Below are positions 18,029 through 27,578 of a stretch of DNA of 64,000 nucleotides, one piece after another (the first letter of the stretch is position 1; each line of letters begins with the position of its first letter). Source of the DNA: Psychrobacter arenosus (GTDB lineage: Bacteria > Pseudomonadota > Gammaproteobacteria > Pseudomonadales > Moraxellaceae). The stretch spans positions 3,162,001-3,226,000 of the forward strand of contig NZ_LR884459.1 in the NCBI RefSeq assembly GCF_904848165.1, written 5' to 3'. The translations under genes and the position numbers were made by a program. Under the pieces are notes generated by a model. It did no database searches. It was not told the DNA's origin and saw nothing but the letters and a program-made list of their open reading frames with translations.

Positions 18029-18817
18029 CTCTAACGCTTTTAAGTGTAGCGCTATCTGTTGATAAATGTCTAGCCAGCAAAAATAAAAAGCTACGGCTAC
18101 CACTACCATGACCAACCAAGGTAGCACCTGCCAAATAGGGCTATTCGTTGTCACTGGAGTAGGAGAGGAAGAAGTATGGCTTTGGGCTGTAAAACCGCGC
18201 TTACGATAAGCGATAGCAATAGGTAAGGCCAATATAGCCCCAGTAAGAGCGCCACCGATATGCCCAGCATTATCGATACCTGGCACAGCAAAACCGTAAA
18301 CGAGGTTAATCCCCATAATTATCACTAAGCTGCGCAAATTTAGCATTAACCCGCCAATAGCGACCTTAAACAGGGCACCAATCAACAAGGCACCGCCAAT
18401 CCCCATAATCCCACCGGATGCTCCAGCTGAGAGGCCATATAGCGTGCCGTCTTTCAGCAGGTCATACCAAGTCACATAGTTATTGAGTAGGTTGCCGCCT
18501 ATTGCAGACAGTAGGAATATCGCGAGGAATTTAGCATGGCCAAACATAGGCTCAGCGACTTGCCCAAAAAAGTACATGGCAAAAGTATTAAAGATAAGGT
18601 GCATCAAGCCGATATGTAGAAAAGCACTGCTAAGCAAGCGCCAAGGCTCATCAACCATAGTAAGAGGCAAGATATTCGCGCCCCATTTAATCAACTCTTG
18701 CGAGGTAGGATTATTGGCATCTACCCCCGTCAAAAGTTGTATGAGGTACAACCCTACGAAGCTTATGAGCAGTAGGGTAGTGATAGGGGCTTTTTTCATT
18801 AATAGTTGCAAGGTCAT
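18023..18817 (-). CDS. Rhomboid family intramembrane serine protease
   Basis: A 264-residue membrane protease with about seven hydrophobic segments. The catalytic serine lies in GASGG (Ser134) and the catalytic histidine in AGHIGGALTG (His186). The helix-2 motif WRLLSSAFLHIGLMHLIFN supplies the conserved His68, His73 and Asn77. Rhomboids cut transmembrane segments of partner proteins; the substrate is unknown here. The start is uncertain: ATG at 18817 or 18799, both with weak ribosome-binding sites. Only 49 bp separate it from the LldD-type gene on the same strand, so the two may be cotranscribed. Confidence 0.92.
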   Translation of the reverse strand: MTLQLLMKKAPITTLLLISFVGLYLIQLLTGVDANNPTSQELIKWGANILPLTMVDEPWRLLSSAFLHIGLMHLIFNTFAMYFFGQVAEPMFGHAKFLAIFLLSAIGGNLLNNYVTWYDLLKDGTLYGLSAGASGGIMGIGGALLIGALFKVAIGGLMLNLRSLVIIMGINLVYGFAVPGIDNAGHIGGALTGAILALPIAIAYRKRGFTAQSHTSSSPTPVTTNSPIWQVLPWLVMVVVAVAFYFCWLDIYQQIALHLKALEA

Positions 18818-18866
18818 AGCTAGAGTGCAGCCTTATTTATAGTCTATTATGTGACGAATGAAGCGG

Positions 18867-20060
18867 CTAAACGTGTGAGGGAGAAACTTTTAAATTTTCA
18901 AAGGTTCCCTTCACTAAAATATCATCAGTCACTTGCGCAATATTGGTATGGCCACAAAAAGCCATAGTAATATCGCATTCTTTATAGAGAATCTCTAGCG
19001 CACGACGTACCCCATCTTCGCCATAAGCGCCTAAGCCATATAGGAAGGAGCGACCAATCATAGTGCCTTTTGCGCCAAGAGAGATGGCTTTCAACACATC
19101 TTGTCCTGAGCGCACGCCGCTATCGAGCCATACTTCAATATTGCTATTTTCCGCATGGACCGCCTGGACGATATCAGATAAAGCTGCGATAGAGGAGAGA
19201 GCGCCATCCAATTGCCGACCCCCATGGTTTGAGACTACTAGCGCATCGGCACCGCTACGAGCCGCTAAAATAGCATCCTCAGGCTCCATGATGCCTTTGA
19301 TGATGAGCTTGCCGCCCCACATGTCTTTAATACGCGCGACATCATCCCAACTGAGACGCGGGTCAAACTGCTCTTCGGTCCAAGCGGTCAAGGAGGACAA
19401 GTCATCCACGCCCTTCGCATGACCCACGATATTACCAAAGGTATGGCGACGGGTTTGCAGCATGTTCATACACCACTGCGGTTTGGTCATTAGGTTGAGA
19501 ATATTCGCCAGAGTCGGGCGCGGTGGCGCTGACAGCCCATTCTTAATGTCTTTATGGCGTTGGCCCAATACCTGTAGATCCGCAGTCAATATCAAGGCTG
19601 AGCAATTTGCCGCCTTAGCACGTTTAATGAGATTGGCCACATACTCATGATCGCGCATGACGTAAAGCTGAAACCAAAATGGGCGACTGGTATTTTCAGC
19701 CACATCTTCAATCGAGCAAATACTCATAGTAGATAAGGAAAAAGGAATGCCAAATTTCTCAGCAGCGCGCGCGGCATGAATTTCCCCATCTGCCCACATC
19801 ATCCCAGTAAAGCCAGTCGGCGCTATCGCCACTGGCATATGCGCATCTTCACCGATCATTTTGGTGGCCAAGCTACGGCCTTCCATATTGACTAGCACCC
19901 GTTGGCGCAATTTAATGCGGTCAAAGTCCGTTTCATTATTACGGTAAGTCGTCTCTGTCCACGAGCCTGAGTCTACATAGTCATAAAACATACGCGGGAC
20001 TTTACGCTCGGCCACACGGCGCAAGTCTTCAATTTCGGTGATTTTTTTCAGGTCTTTCAT
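18867..20060 (-). CDS. lldD: FMN-dependent alpha-hydroxy-acid dehydrogenase, L-lactate dehydrogenase type
   Basis: A 397-residue flavoenzyme that oxidises a 2-hydroxy acid, most likely L-lactate, at the membrane and feeds electrons to quinones. The active-site signature SNHGGRQLDG (catalytic His, substrate Arg) is present, as are MPVAIAPTGFTGM, WFQLYV and the FMN-phosphate region LDSGVRSG...GAKGTMIGRSFLYG. Length and order match E. coli LldD. AAGGA lies 7 bases before the ATG. No lactate permease or LldR regulator is nearby, so substrate assignment within the family stays open. Confidence 0.87.
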   Translation of the reverse strand: MKDLKKITEIEDLRRVAERKVPRMFYDYVDSGSWTETTYRNNETDFDRIKLRQRVLVNMEGRSLATKMIGEDAHMPVAIAPTGFTGMMWADGEIHAARAAEKFGIPFSLSTMSICSIEDVAENTSRPFWFQLYVMRDHEYVANLIKRAKAANCSALILTADLQVLGQRHKDIKNGLSAPPRPTLANILNLMTKPQWCMNMLQTRRHTFGNIVGHAKGVDDLSSLTAWTEEQFDPRLSWDDVARIKDMWGGKLIIKGIMEPEDAILAARSGADALVVSNHGGRQLDGALSSIAALSDIVQAVHAENSNIEVWLDSGVRSGQDVLKAISLGAKGTMIGRSFLYGLGAYGEDGVRRALEILYKECDITMAFCGHTNIAQVTDDILVKGTFENLKVSPSHV

Positions 20061-20337
20061 CGAGTGTCCTTATGAGCAGCTAAAGCGTGAGTGCTCAATT
20101 TTTATTAATAAGGGGGGTATTAGGGAGTATTGAGCCCATCACAAGCTGGTGCTAGGAGTGATACAAATTTGCGGCTAAATCGTTATTAAGGTTTTTATAG
20201 CTGTTAGTTTAATACGGGAGTCCCTATCGTGCTGAGTAATCTTAAATTATTTTTGTGCCAAGGTCGTTTTTGCTAGGACTCATTACGCAGCGTTTGCTAG
20301 CGATTTTAAAATAGGTGAAAGGAAACCCTGCTGCGGC

Positions 20338-20676
20338 TTAAGACTGCGTTGCCAATTGCTGCAAATCTAAGATAGAAAAAGGATAATTTAGCCGTGCCTT
20401 GGGGGTGAGTAACACTGGAATTTCAGTAGCAAAGGCTGACATATCATCCTCCTTTAGTCTAACAATATCTAACAATTGATAAGAGACAGGGGTGACCATT
20501 TGCAGCCTTTGAATTAGGCTCTCAGCCACTTCACACAGATGACAGCCAGCCGTACCGAGTAACCACCAAGTATCCGCATCCAAATCAGAGCACTGCGCCG
20601 CCAGCCGTTGCCGCCACTCATCAGGATTCATTGGTGTCTCGGTTAAGGTGGCATTCACTAAAGGGGAGGTAGTCAT
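20338..20676 (-). CDS. Glutaredoxin-like (DUF836) protein
   Basis: A 112-residue protein with a thioredoxin-fold start, DTWWLLGTAGCHLCEVAESLIQ, cut here at the redox motif CHLC, followed by YQLLDIV and EIPVLLT (cis-Pro region). This fits the small glutaredoxin-like DUF836 family. The N-terminal 25 residues are variable; an internal ATG at 20631 is an alternative start. It lies 277 bp upstream of the LldD-type gene on the same strand. Confidence 0.8.
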   Translation of the reverse strand: MTTSPLVNATLTETPMNPDEWRQRLAAQCSDLDADTWWLLGTAGCHLCEVAESLIQRLQMVTPVSYQLLDIVRLKEDDMSAFATEIPVLLTPKARLNYPFSILDLQQLATQS

Positions 20677-21011
20677 AAGGAATTAATCTATTGCAATGGG
20701 TTAAACGGTAGTAACGGCCAAGGATTTGCGGTCAAAGCTAATCATTAAAGGCCTTAACAAGACTATAATACGGGTACTAACAAGACCATAAGCAGTAAAG
20801 TACTGGCATTAACTTGTTAAGAGTTATCATTGATTATGCTCAATTTAAACTACACGCCATAGTGGTTAGCTAATGACACTAGCAGCAGGTTTGGGTAAGA
20901 TAGCATACTTTATGGCGTCCACTAAACGCGCACACTGTGGATGCGCTGACGGCAGCTCGCTATGCCGCCCAGTATTTAATACCTTCTTTTCATTATATCA
21001 GGCAGTCGCTA
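20677..21011. other. Divergent intergenic region with a 23-bp-period direct repeat
   Basis: 335 bp between the glutaredoxin-like gene and mtgA. TAACAAGACTATAA at 20755-20768 recurs with one change at 20778-20791. No other structure was seen. Confidence 0.4.
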
Positions 21012-21704
21012 ATGTCAGCTTTGTTTAAATTTATCAAGCGCATACTTATCTCTCTCATGCTGCTATTCGTGGCCTACCAAATTTTGGTCATAGCTTTACT
21101 GGCGATGTGGAAGACTCAACCAGTTGAAAACAGTATGTTTATGCTCGCCCATCGCATTGGCGGTGGTTCGGTCACGCAAGAGTGGGTGGACTATGACCAA
21201 ATAGCCAAACCCGTCAAGCAAGCGGCTATCGCTAGTGAAGATGCTAAGTTTATCAATCATGAAGGCTTTGATATGGAAGGTATCGAAGCGGCTAGGCAAA
21301 AGAATGAAGAGTCGGGTAAGGCAAGCGCAGGCGGCTCGACCATTACTCAGCAGCTGGCCAAAAATTTATTCTTAACCTCGCATCGCTCCTATGTGCGTAA
21401 AGGTGAAGAGGCGCTCATCACTGTTTTGCTCGAAAATATGTGGGACAAGCAGCGTATTCTAGCGGTATATTTGAATGTGGCAGAATTTGGTAATGGCATT
21501 TATGGGATTGAAGCGGCAGCTCAGCATTACTTTGATAAGCCCGCCAAAAAACTCAACCGTGATGAAGCCGCGCTATTAATCGCTATGTTACCAAACCCTA
21601 AATATTATGAAGAACATCAAGGCGCTAAACGTCTACGTAATAAGCAACGTATCATCATGAGACGCATGAACAGTGCCGCATTGCCAGCGCCACCAGCGGA
21701 GTAA
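21012..21704 (+). CDS. mtgA: Monofunctional biosynthetic peptidoglycan transglycosylase
   Basis: A 230-residue GT51 glycosyltransferase that polymerises lipid II into glycan strands without a transpeptidase domain. After one N-terminal membrane helix (residues about 8-30) come the family motifs: AAIASEDAKFINHEGFD (catalytic Glu), GGSTITQQLAKNLFL, and YLNVAEFGNGIYGIEAAA. The ATG at 21012 gives the usual length; an upstream GTG at 20937 would add 25 unlikely residues. Confidence 0.93.
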   Translation: MSALFKFIKRILISLMLLFVAYQILVIALLAMWKTQPVENSMFMLAHRIGGGSVTQEWVDYDQIAKPVKQAAIASEDAKFINHEGFDMEGIEAARQKNEESGKASAGGSTITQQLAKNLFLTSHRSYVRKGEEALITVLLENMWDKQRILAVYLNVAEFGNGIYGIEAAAQHYFDKPAKKLNRDEAALLIAMLPNPKYYEEHQGAKRLRNKQRIIMRRMNSAALPAPPAE

Positions 21705-21882
21705 GCGTCAACCGCTTGGCGCTGACATAAAACAATCATATTAATACGCTATAATCGAGTGAGGATTCAAAGCTTTAAGCAAAATATATGCAGGCGTCTC
21801 ACTTTAAGGCATAGGCTTGTATAAAGCCTATTGTTATCTTACTTAGCTGCACTTAGCGCCACCTGCCCATTAGGAAGCCATC

Positions 21883-24165
21883 ATGACCGCCGTTCCCTCT
21901 ACTTCTATTAAAGACAACACTACTAAAAACAACACGACGAAACTGGCTGCTAAAATTGCTGCTGCGAATGCCATGATTGAAGAGCCCATGGCTGCTCAAG
22001 ATAATAGCGGTGATAATGTTAACGGCGATGCGGCTTTAACGCAGATTGATTGGCAGCGTTTTGATGATGGTACTTACTCGGCCAACAGCTATATCCATCG
22101 CGACATCTCCTTACTGCATTTTCATTTACGGGTATTGGCTCAAGCCAAAGATCCCCGTCATCCTTTGCTAGAGCGCTTGTTCTTTTTGATTATTTTCTCC
22201 TCAAACATGGATGAGTTTTTCGAGATTCGCGTGGCGGGTCTCATGCAAAAGTTAAATCATGCCGATGTCGCCAGTACCCCGCACGGTATGCGTCCAAGCG
22301 AAGTGTTGCGCCTGATTGCCGGTATTACTCATGAGGCCATTGCTGAACAATACCGTATCTTAAACGAAGACGTCTTGCCCGAACTGGCCAAACGCGATAT
22401 CCGCTATTTGAAGCGCGATGAGCTAGACGCTGCACAATCGGCTTGGATGAAGCGTTACTTTATCGAGCAGGTCATGCCCGTACTGACCCCGATTAGTATT
22501 GATCCGGCGCATCCGTTCCCGCGCTTAGTCAATAAAAGCCTCAACTTTATGGTGAGCTTAGAGGGCAAAGATGCCTTTGGCCGTGATATTAATTTGGCGG
22601 TCGTGCCAGCCCCGCGCAGTTTGCCACGCGTGATTCGCTTGCCGGATGAGTTGACGGGCGGCAAAGAGCACCACGTCATGCTATCGGCTGTTATTCATGA
22701 GCATGTGAACGAGCTGTTTCCTGGGATGACGGTGAAGGGGTGCCATCAGTTTAGACTGACCCGAAATGCGGATTTGAACCTAGCGGATGATGTCGAAGAT
22801 ATCGCTAAGGCCTTAGAAGGCGAGTTAGAAAATCGCCGTTTTGGCGATAAAGTACGCCTTGAGGTCACCACTAATTGCCCACAGAGCATCATCGACTTCC
22901 TCTTAGAAGAGTTTGAGCTGCATGCCAACCAGCTCTATCGTGTGAATGGTCCGGTCAACCTGACCCGCTTACTGTTTGACTTTAATCTGCCCGGTTTGCG
23001 CTACGAGCCTTTTACCCATATGGTGCCCAAGGCTTTTCGACGCGAGTCTTTCGAAAAAGGCGAGAAATCAAGAAGTATGTTTACCGCCATGCGCCGTGGG
23101 GATGTGTTGGTACACCATCCGTTCCATGCCTTCTCGCCGATTGTCAATTTGCTGTGGCAAGCCGCCAATGACCCCAAAGTCCTCGCGATTAAGCAAACGC
23201 TATATCGTTCGGGCACCAACTCTGAAATTGTGCAGGCGCTAGCTGCTGCCGCGCGCAATGGTAAAGAAGTTACTGCCGTCATCGAGCTGCGTGCTCGCTT
23301 TGATGAGGCATCTAATATCGCCGTGGCGAACTTCCTACAAGAAGCTGGCGTGGTCGTGGTTTACGGTATCGTCGGTTATAAAACCCATGCCAAACTCATG
23401 CTCATTGTACGCCGAGAAGATGAGCATATTCGCCGTTACGTCCACCTAGGCACGGGCAACTACCATGCGGGCAATGCTAAAGCCTATACTGATTACGGCT
23501 TATTTACAGCTGATCCTGATATCTCTGAAGATGTGCATAAAATCTTTCAAGAGCTGACCGGAATGGGCAAACCGGCTAATTTGAAAAAGCTCTTGCATGC
23601 GCCTTTTACCTTACACGATCAGCTTATGGCATTTATTGATGATGAGATGACTAATGCGCAAGCGGGTAAAAAAGCGCATATCATTATCAAGGTCAATGCT
23701 TTAACAGAGCGTAAATTGATCGATAAGCTCTATGATGCCTCGCAAGCCGGGGTAAAAATCGAGCTGATATTACGCTCGATGTGCTGTCTGCGCCCGCAAG
23801 TACCGGGACTGTCCGATAATATTACCGTGCGTTCTGTCATCGGTCGCTTCCTAGAACATACCCGCGTTTATTATTTCTATAATGGTGGGGATGAGCGCTT
23901 ATATTGTGGCAGCGCGGATTGGATGGACCGCAACTTATTCCATCGTGTCGAAGTGGCCTTTCCTATTGAAGACAAAAAACTATTCAAAAAGGTGTATGAG
24001 CAAGGGCTAATTAACTACTTGCAAGATAACGTGCAGGCTTGGGAATTAGAGGGCAATGGGCAGTGGTACCGTTGTCACCCTCAAGCCGGCGAGACCCCGC
24101 ATATTGCGCAAGATTACTTAATGGCTACGATTAATGAGGTGAGTCTGCCCGATACAGAAAGTTAG
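21883..24165 (+). CDS. ppk1: Polyphosphate kinase 1
   Basis: A 760-residue PPK1 that reversibly builds inorganic polyphosphate from ATP at the membrane. The phosphorylated histidine is in [14 protein letters not shown] and a second conserved histidine in VHLGTGNYH. Other family blocks include [23 protein letters not shown], and [15 protein letters not shown]. The first 65 or so residues (Thr/Asn/Ala-rich) extend beyond the E. coli enzyme. AGGAA lies 8 bases before the ATG. No exopolyphosphatase gene (ppx) is adjacent, unlike in E. coli. Confidence 0.96.
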   Translation: MTAVPSTSIKDNTTKNNTTKLAAKIAAANAMIEEPMAAQDNSGDNVNGDAALTQIDWQRFDDGTYSANSYIHRDISLLHFHLRVLAQAKDPRHPLLERLFFLIIFSSNMDEFFEIRVAGLMQKLNHADVASTPHGMRPSEVLRLIAGITHEAIAEQYRILNEDVLPELAKRDIRYLKRDELDAAQSAWMKRYFIEQVMPVLTPISIDPAHPFPRLVNKSLNFMVSLEGKDAFGRDINLAVVPAPRSLPRVIRLPDELTGGKEHHVMLSAVIHEHVNELFPGMTVKGCHQFRLTRNADLNLADDVEDIAKALEGELENRRFGDKVRLEVTTNCPQSIIDFLLEEFELHANQLYRVNGPVNLTRLLFDFNLPGLRYEPFTHMVPKAFRRESFEKGEKSRSMFTAMRRGDVLVHHPFHAFSPIVNLLWQAANDPKVLAIKQTLYRSGTNSEIVQALAAAARNGKEVTAVIELRARFDEASNIAVANFLQEAGVVVVYGIVGYKTHAKLMLIVRREDEHIRRYVHLGTGNYHAGNAKAYTDYGLFTADPDISEDVHKIFQELTGMGKPANLKKLLHAPFTLHDQLMAFIDDEMTNAQAGKKAHIIIKVNALTERKLIDKLYDASQAGVKIELILRSMCCLRPQVPGLSDNITVRSVIGRFLEHTRVYYFYNGGDERLYCGSADWMDRNLFHRVEVAFPIEDKKLFKKVYEQGLINYLQDNVQAWELEGNGQWYRCHPQAGETPHIAQDYLMATINEVSLPDTES

Positions 24166-24206
24166 TTTATGTCGGCTCGTATTAGCGGTTTACTATCCTC
24201 CTTATA

Positions 24207-24238
24207 TAGACAGCGCCTTAATTTGGGCGCTGTTTTTG
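24207..24238 (+). terminator. ppk1 terminator
   Basis: An ACAGCGCC/GGCGCTGT stem (24210-24217 and 24226-24233) and a T-run. Confidence 0.8.
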
Positions 24239-24368
24239 TTTATGTGGGTTATTCATTCAAATAGGCAGCACAAGCTTATAGTTTTGAAATTAACAAGTAG
24301 TTGAAATTACGTGTGTTGGCTAGTTAAGAAGATAGATTTAGGGGGTCGGATAATGAAGGACTATCTTA

Positions 24369-24518
24369 TTGACTAAAAAGTCGACCAAGCATTGCGAGCA
24401 AGTCTGGTTACAAAGCGAGCAGCGTTATCACAATTTTTCACATTTGGATACGCGGCACCACTGGCAACAAGCCGTAGATTATTATAATTTTGAACCTAGT
24501 AAAGTTAATAACGTTTAA
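24369..24518 (+). CDS. Candidate small ORF with TTG start
   Basis: A 49-codon frame that begins with TTG 8 bases after AAGGA and ends 27 bp before the next gene. Its translation is unusually protein-like, rich in His, Trp and Tyr (HCEQVWLQSEQRYHNF, then HHWQQAVDYYNFEPSK), unlike the acidic small proteins that follow. No ATG is available in this frame. I do not recognise it. It may be a real small protein or the remnant of a longer one. Confidence 0.35.
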   Translation: MTKKSTKHCEQVWLQSEQRYHNFSHLDTRHHWQQAVDYYNFEPSKVNNV

Positions 24519-24545
24519 TAACTAAAATAATTTAGGACTACCCTT

Positions 24546-24731
24546 ATGAGTAATAATCAACCCAATAATCCAGACCAGTCACAAGTGAAGCAAGCCATCG
24601 ATAATGCTGATGCCGAGCAGATTGCAGAAAACTTAGATACAAACAGTGTTGATAAAGCTGAAGAAGCTGAGAGCCTGACAGAAGAGCAGAAGACGCCCTT
24701 TATTGATGATTCCGTGCGTACGGATAAATAA
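24546..24731 (+). CDS. Small acidic disordered protein 1
   Basis: 61 residues with 15 Asp/Glu against 5 Lys/Arg, no Cys or Trp and a single Phe; strongly hydrophilic and probably disordered. AGGA precedes the ATG. It is the first of four such genes in a row on the plus strand after ppk1. Function unknown; the composition resembles bacterial hydrophilins, which protect against drying or osmotic stress. Confidence 0.65.
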   Translation: MSNNQPNNPDQSQVKQAIDNADAEQIAENLDTNSVDKAEEAESLTEEQKTPFIDDSVRTDK

Positions 24732-24800
24732 GCGTTATATCTAATTATTTAAACTCTAGTTATTTGGCATTTATTTATTTAAAATCTATAAGGACATGAT

Positions 24801-25082
24801 ATGAACGATAAAAAAGTAATCATTGATGACGAGCGCCAGGTTGTCGCTGAAGAATCTGCAGAGCAGGTATCTACTACAGCTGAGATTCCGACGTCTGAAA
24901 ACCCAGAAGACAGCTTTGAAGGTCGTAAGCATAAGCCTGATATTGATGGCCCAATGCAAGACTCTCAAGAAACTGATGAGATTTATTCAGACCCTCGCAA
25001 ACATGAAGACCTGCCGCCGGGCGGTAAAAACGTAGCAGATTTAAACGCTTATGATTTAAGTCAAAAAGGTAACGATATCTAA
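24801..25082 (+). CDS. Small acidic disordered protein 2
   Basis: 93 residues, about 24 acidic against 10 Lys/Arg, no Cys or Trp. AAGGA precedes the ATG. It contains a conserved-looking acidic/proline middle (KHKPDIDGPMQ, DPRKHEDLPPGGKN) and ends with VADLNAYDLSQKG. The DLN-Y core recurs in the next protein (ITDLNRY), suggesting a shared short motif. The frame is kept rather than the overlapping alternative at 24823 because of the ribosome-binding site and composition. Confidence 0.65.
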   Translation: MNDKKVIIDDERQVVAEESAEQVSTTAEIPTSENPEDSFEGRKHKPDIDGPMQDSQETDEIYSDPRKHEDLPPGGKNVADLNAYDLSQKGNDI

Positions 25083-25211
25083 GCTAAGATTTTAGATAAT
25101 TCCTTGCTTTAAAACGCGATATTTTAATGACTAAGTATTTATTGATAAATATGTAGTAACGAATAACTATTAAAACGATGGAATAAACGAAATAAACATA
25201 AGGTAAATACA

Positions 25212-25604
25212 ATGAATACCAATGACCCACATTTAAGCAAAACGCCTATAGCGTCAGACGATAATACGTTGACCCGTAATGATGCTGGACTTATAGATGA
25301 TAGTATGGCTGCGGAAGATCCGCGTTTGGCAGCTGAGACATCAGTTAATAAAGGCACTGAAACTTTTGATGATAAAGATGTAGTGGGTACCGAGCACGTC
25401 AAAGCAGGAGATATGCCCGCTCGGCAGCCAGATCGGCGTGATCAAGAAGGCAATGCTTTTGATGAAGGTATCAACGAAAATACTACAGCAAATGCGAGCC
25501 CGCATAATCCCAAAAGTGATGAGATTACGGATTTGAATCGTTATGCTAGTGTTGATAATGCGCAGACACGAGTACTCAATACTACAGATCAACGCGAAGA
25601 ATAA
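25212..25604 (+). CDS. Small acidic disordered protein 3
   Basis: 130 residues, acidic, rich in Asp, Asn, Thr and Ala, with no Cys or Trp. AAGG precedes the ATG. The C-terminal third carries DEITDLNRYASVDN, which shares the DLN-Y core with the preceding protein. It sits 129 bp after that gene. Likely disordered; function unknown. Confidence 0.65.
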   Translation: MNTNDPHLSKTPIASDDNTLTRNDAGLIDDSMAAEDPRLAAETSVNKGTETFDDKDVVGTEHVKAGDMPARQPDRRDQEGNAFDEGINENTTANASPHNPKSDEITDLNRYASVDNAQTRVLNTTDQREE

Positions 25605-25639
25605 GATCTTACCTTTTATAACCTCCAGAAGGAGATATT

Positions 25640-25846
25640 ATGTCCACTCATGAGCCAAAGCTGAATCAAGACAAAGAAGTAGATCACTATAAATTAAGAG
25701 ATGCAGACGATACCGATGGGGTTGTGCCAGACGATGCCTTGCAAAATGTGAATCCTGCTGCAGCTGCTGAGCTAGTGCCAGACCAAGATCCGCACCATGT
25801 CGCTAAAGACCACACCCAGTATAATACTGATGCTACTAAAGACTAA
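25640..25846 (+). CDS. Small acidic disordered protein 4
   Basis: 68 residues, acidic, several His, no Cys or Trp. A near-ideal AAGGAGA ribosome-binding site precedes the ATG, the best in the run, so strong translation is expected. Contains GVVPDDALQNVNPAAAAELVPDQD split over its middle. The last codons (ATKD-stop) are the first copy of a 16-bp tandem repeat. A terminator follows at 25946. Confidence 0.68.
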   Translation: MSTHEPKLNQDKEVDHYKLRDADDTDGVVPDDALQNVNPAAAAELVPDQDPHHVAKDHTQYNTDATKD

Positions 25847-25876
25847 AGCTACTAAAGACTAAAGCTACTAAAGACT
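25832..25876 (+). repeat. 16-bp tandem repeat, 2.8 copies
   Basis: The unit GCTACTAAAGACTAAA occurs twice exactly and a third time for 13 bases. Copy 1 includes the stop codon of the 68-residue gene. The unit length is not a multiple of three, so each duplication falls outside the coding frame. Confidence 0.85.
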
Positions 25877-25945
25877 GATAGCGGTAAAGCCCAGTTGGGT
25901 AAGTATAGTCAGTTATATATAAGTTATAGCTTAGTATAAACAATC

Positions 25946-25988
25946 AATCTCAGTAAGAGGCTTAAAGGCGCTTTTACTGAGATTTTTT
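25946..25988. terminator. Terminator between the acidic-protein run and miaE
   Basis: A 14-bp stem, AATCTCAGTAAGAG paired with CTTTTACTGAGATT (one G-U pair), and a T-run. Confidence 0.85.
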
Positions 25989-26021
25989 ATGGCTGGTAGT
26001 CATAAGTTAAAGACTTAATAA

Positions 26022-26732
26022 CTAGGCAGGAACTCCGCTATGAAAACGTACTTCAGGATCAGGGCTAGTAATCAGCTCAGCCTCTACTTCTTTGAATAAC
26101 GCGATACGCTGGTCTATATCTTCTGCAGAGTCTTTGGCCGTCATCTCTCGCGCTAATGTTAAATAATCTTCGAAATGTCGACTTTCTGACTTCAATAAAT
26201 AACGGTAATAACGAGCCAAGCGCTCATCTGCTACTTGCTCGGCTAATGCAGCAAAACGCTCACAAGAGCGCGCTTCTATAAACGCACCGATGATAAGGAC
26301 ATCTGCCATAGCAGCAGGCTCATAAGAGCGCTTATGCTTAAGCATACCTTTAGCGTAGCGACCAGCTGAGAGATGTCGCCAATCTTGACCGCGCTCATGC
26401 ATAAGCTTAATCACTTGCTCATAGTGCAGCATTTCTTCCCGTATTAGCTGCGCGAGTTTACACTGTAAATTATAAGCAAACTCGTAGCGGTAGATAATGT
26501 TCATCGCGGTGCCTGCGGCTTTTTTCTCGCAATTGGCATGGTCTTGAATAATGGTGGGTAAGTCTGCTAGCGCGGCATCGACCCAAGCTTGCGAGGTTCT
26601 AGCACCCAAAAAATTATAAATAGGGGTTAAATCTACTGCGGATGTATGGCTTGGGGCTTTTACCACATCAGCTTGTGTAAAGTCATCTGCCAGGGGCAGT
26701 TCAGCGGTTGCAGACATTATGTCAGTATTCAT
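26022..26732 (-). CDS. miaE: tRNA-(ms2io6A)-hydroxylase
   Basis: A 236-residue ferritin-like di-iron enzyme that hydroxylates the isopentenyl group of ms2i6A at position 37 of tRNAs. The iron-binding pattern is visible: REEMLHYEQV (ExxH), EARSCERF, and ESRHFEDYL (ExxH). Length is near that of known MiaE proteins. The start is the ATG at 26732; an in-frame GTG at 26741 with AAGG 8 bases upstream is nearly as good. It converges on the acidic small-protein run. Confidence 0.9.
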   Translation of the reverse strand: MNTDIMSATAELPLADDFTQADVVKAPSHTSAVDLTPIYNFLGARTSQAWVDAALADLPTIIQDHANCEKKAAGTAMNIIYRYEFAYNLQCKLAQLIREEMLHYEQVIKLMHERGQDWRHLSAGRYAKGMLKHKRSYEPAAMADVLIIGAFIEARSCERFAALAEQVADERLARYYRYLLKSESRHFEDYLTLAREMTAKDSAEDIDQRIALFKEVEAELITSPDPEVRFHSGVPA

Positions 26733-27578
26733 ATTGCTCACTTATTTTTACCTTCAATTCTTTAAACCAAACAAGCGCTGTGTAGCGTCCACAGTAGGAT
26801 AGCAGGCCTATATAAGCTTCCTATCAGACCGGCAGCACCGCAAAAATTTTATAGGGCTATTGTAGCAAACAAGCGAAAGACTAGCCTAATCTCGTAGTAA
26901 TCCTTTAAGTTTGCTTAACCTTACCCATAAGTCATGATATATTTTTCGCAAAAATATGCGCTGCAACCCTGTAAATAACTGGGATATCACATTTATTGAG
27001 TTCTACTATTTAGTACCTAAATACCCTTGCCTTGTTAATTTTATACTTTGATAGTACGATAACAAGGGTGGCAGCAAAGAGGGCAATGGCAATCGCCTAA
27101 TCGCTTCTCTTACGCTCACTATCATGGCCCAGTCCATCTTTGTTTAGCCTGCTGGTTGCAGATAGGACTGACAGCGCTTTTACTAAAGCCAGCCATAATA
27201 ATAGTCTACTGTAGTGATAAGTGACTAACCTCGAAAAACAGTGAAGACATCTACGCAGCCTTGCGTTTCATTGACCTTAATTCCGGAAGTTATGAGTAAA
27301 GGCGATACGTCATAGCTTTTGTGTGCGCTTGCGTAAAAATAAGGTTGAATTTAAAGCCTTAATCGCCTTATGCTGAGGTTGACCTTTGTGGTCCAGTCAC
27401 TAATCCGCTAGTCACTAATCTGCTGCTTATTAAGTAGTAGCTGCCATTATTATTTATTAGGCCTTAGCTGCTCTTTGGTCTAACGGGCTTATTAGGAATG
27501 CCTATTGCGTTCCTTTCACAAAGTTTTTTACCCTTTCAACGTACTTTATTTTATTACTCTGACAATAAGGATAGCAAT
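26733..27578. other. Long intergenic region upstream of glcB
   Basis: 846 bp with no credible gene. It contains an 8-bp inverted repeat CCTTGTTA/TAACAAGG (27030-27037 and 27060-27067) and a 15-bp tandem repeat at 27395-27424. Promoters for miaE (-) and glcB (+) must lie here but none is clear. The 27-codon upward extension of the glcB frame lacks a ribosome-binding site. Confidence 0.4.
27395..27424. repeat. 15-bp tandem repeat x2
   Basis: AGTCACTAATCCGCT is followed directly by AGTCACTAATCTGCT (one mismatch), about 155 bp before the glcB start. Confidence 0.75.

Noticed and set aside
21750-21755. TATAAT before ppk1
   Set aside because: No acceptable -35 box at 16-18 bp; kept only as a weak possibility.
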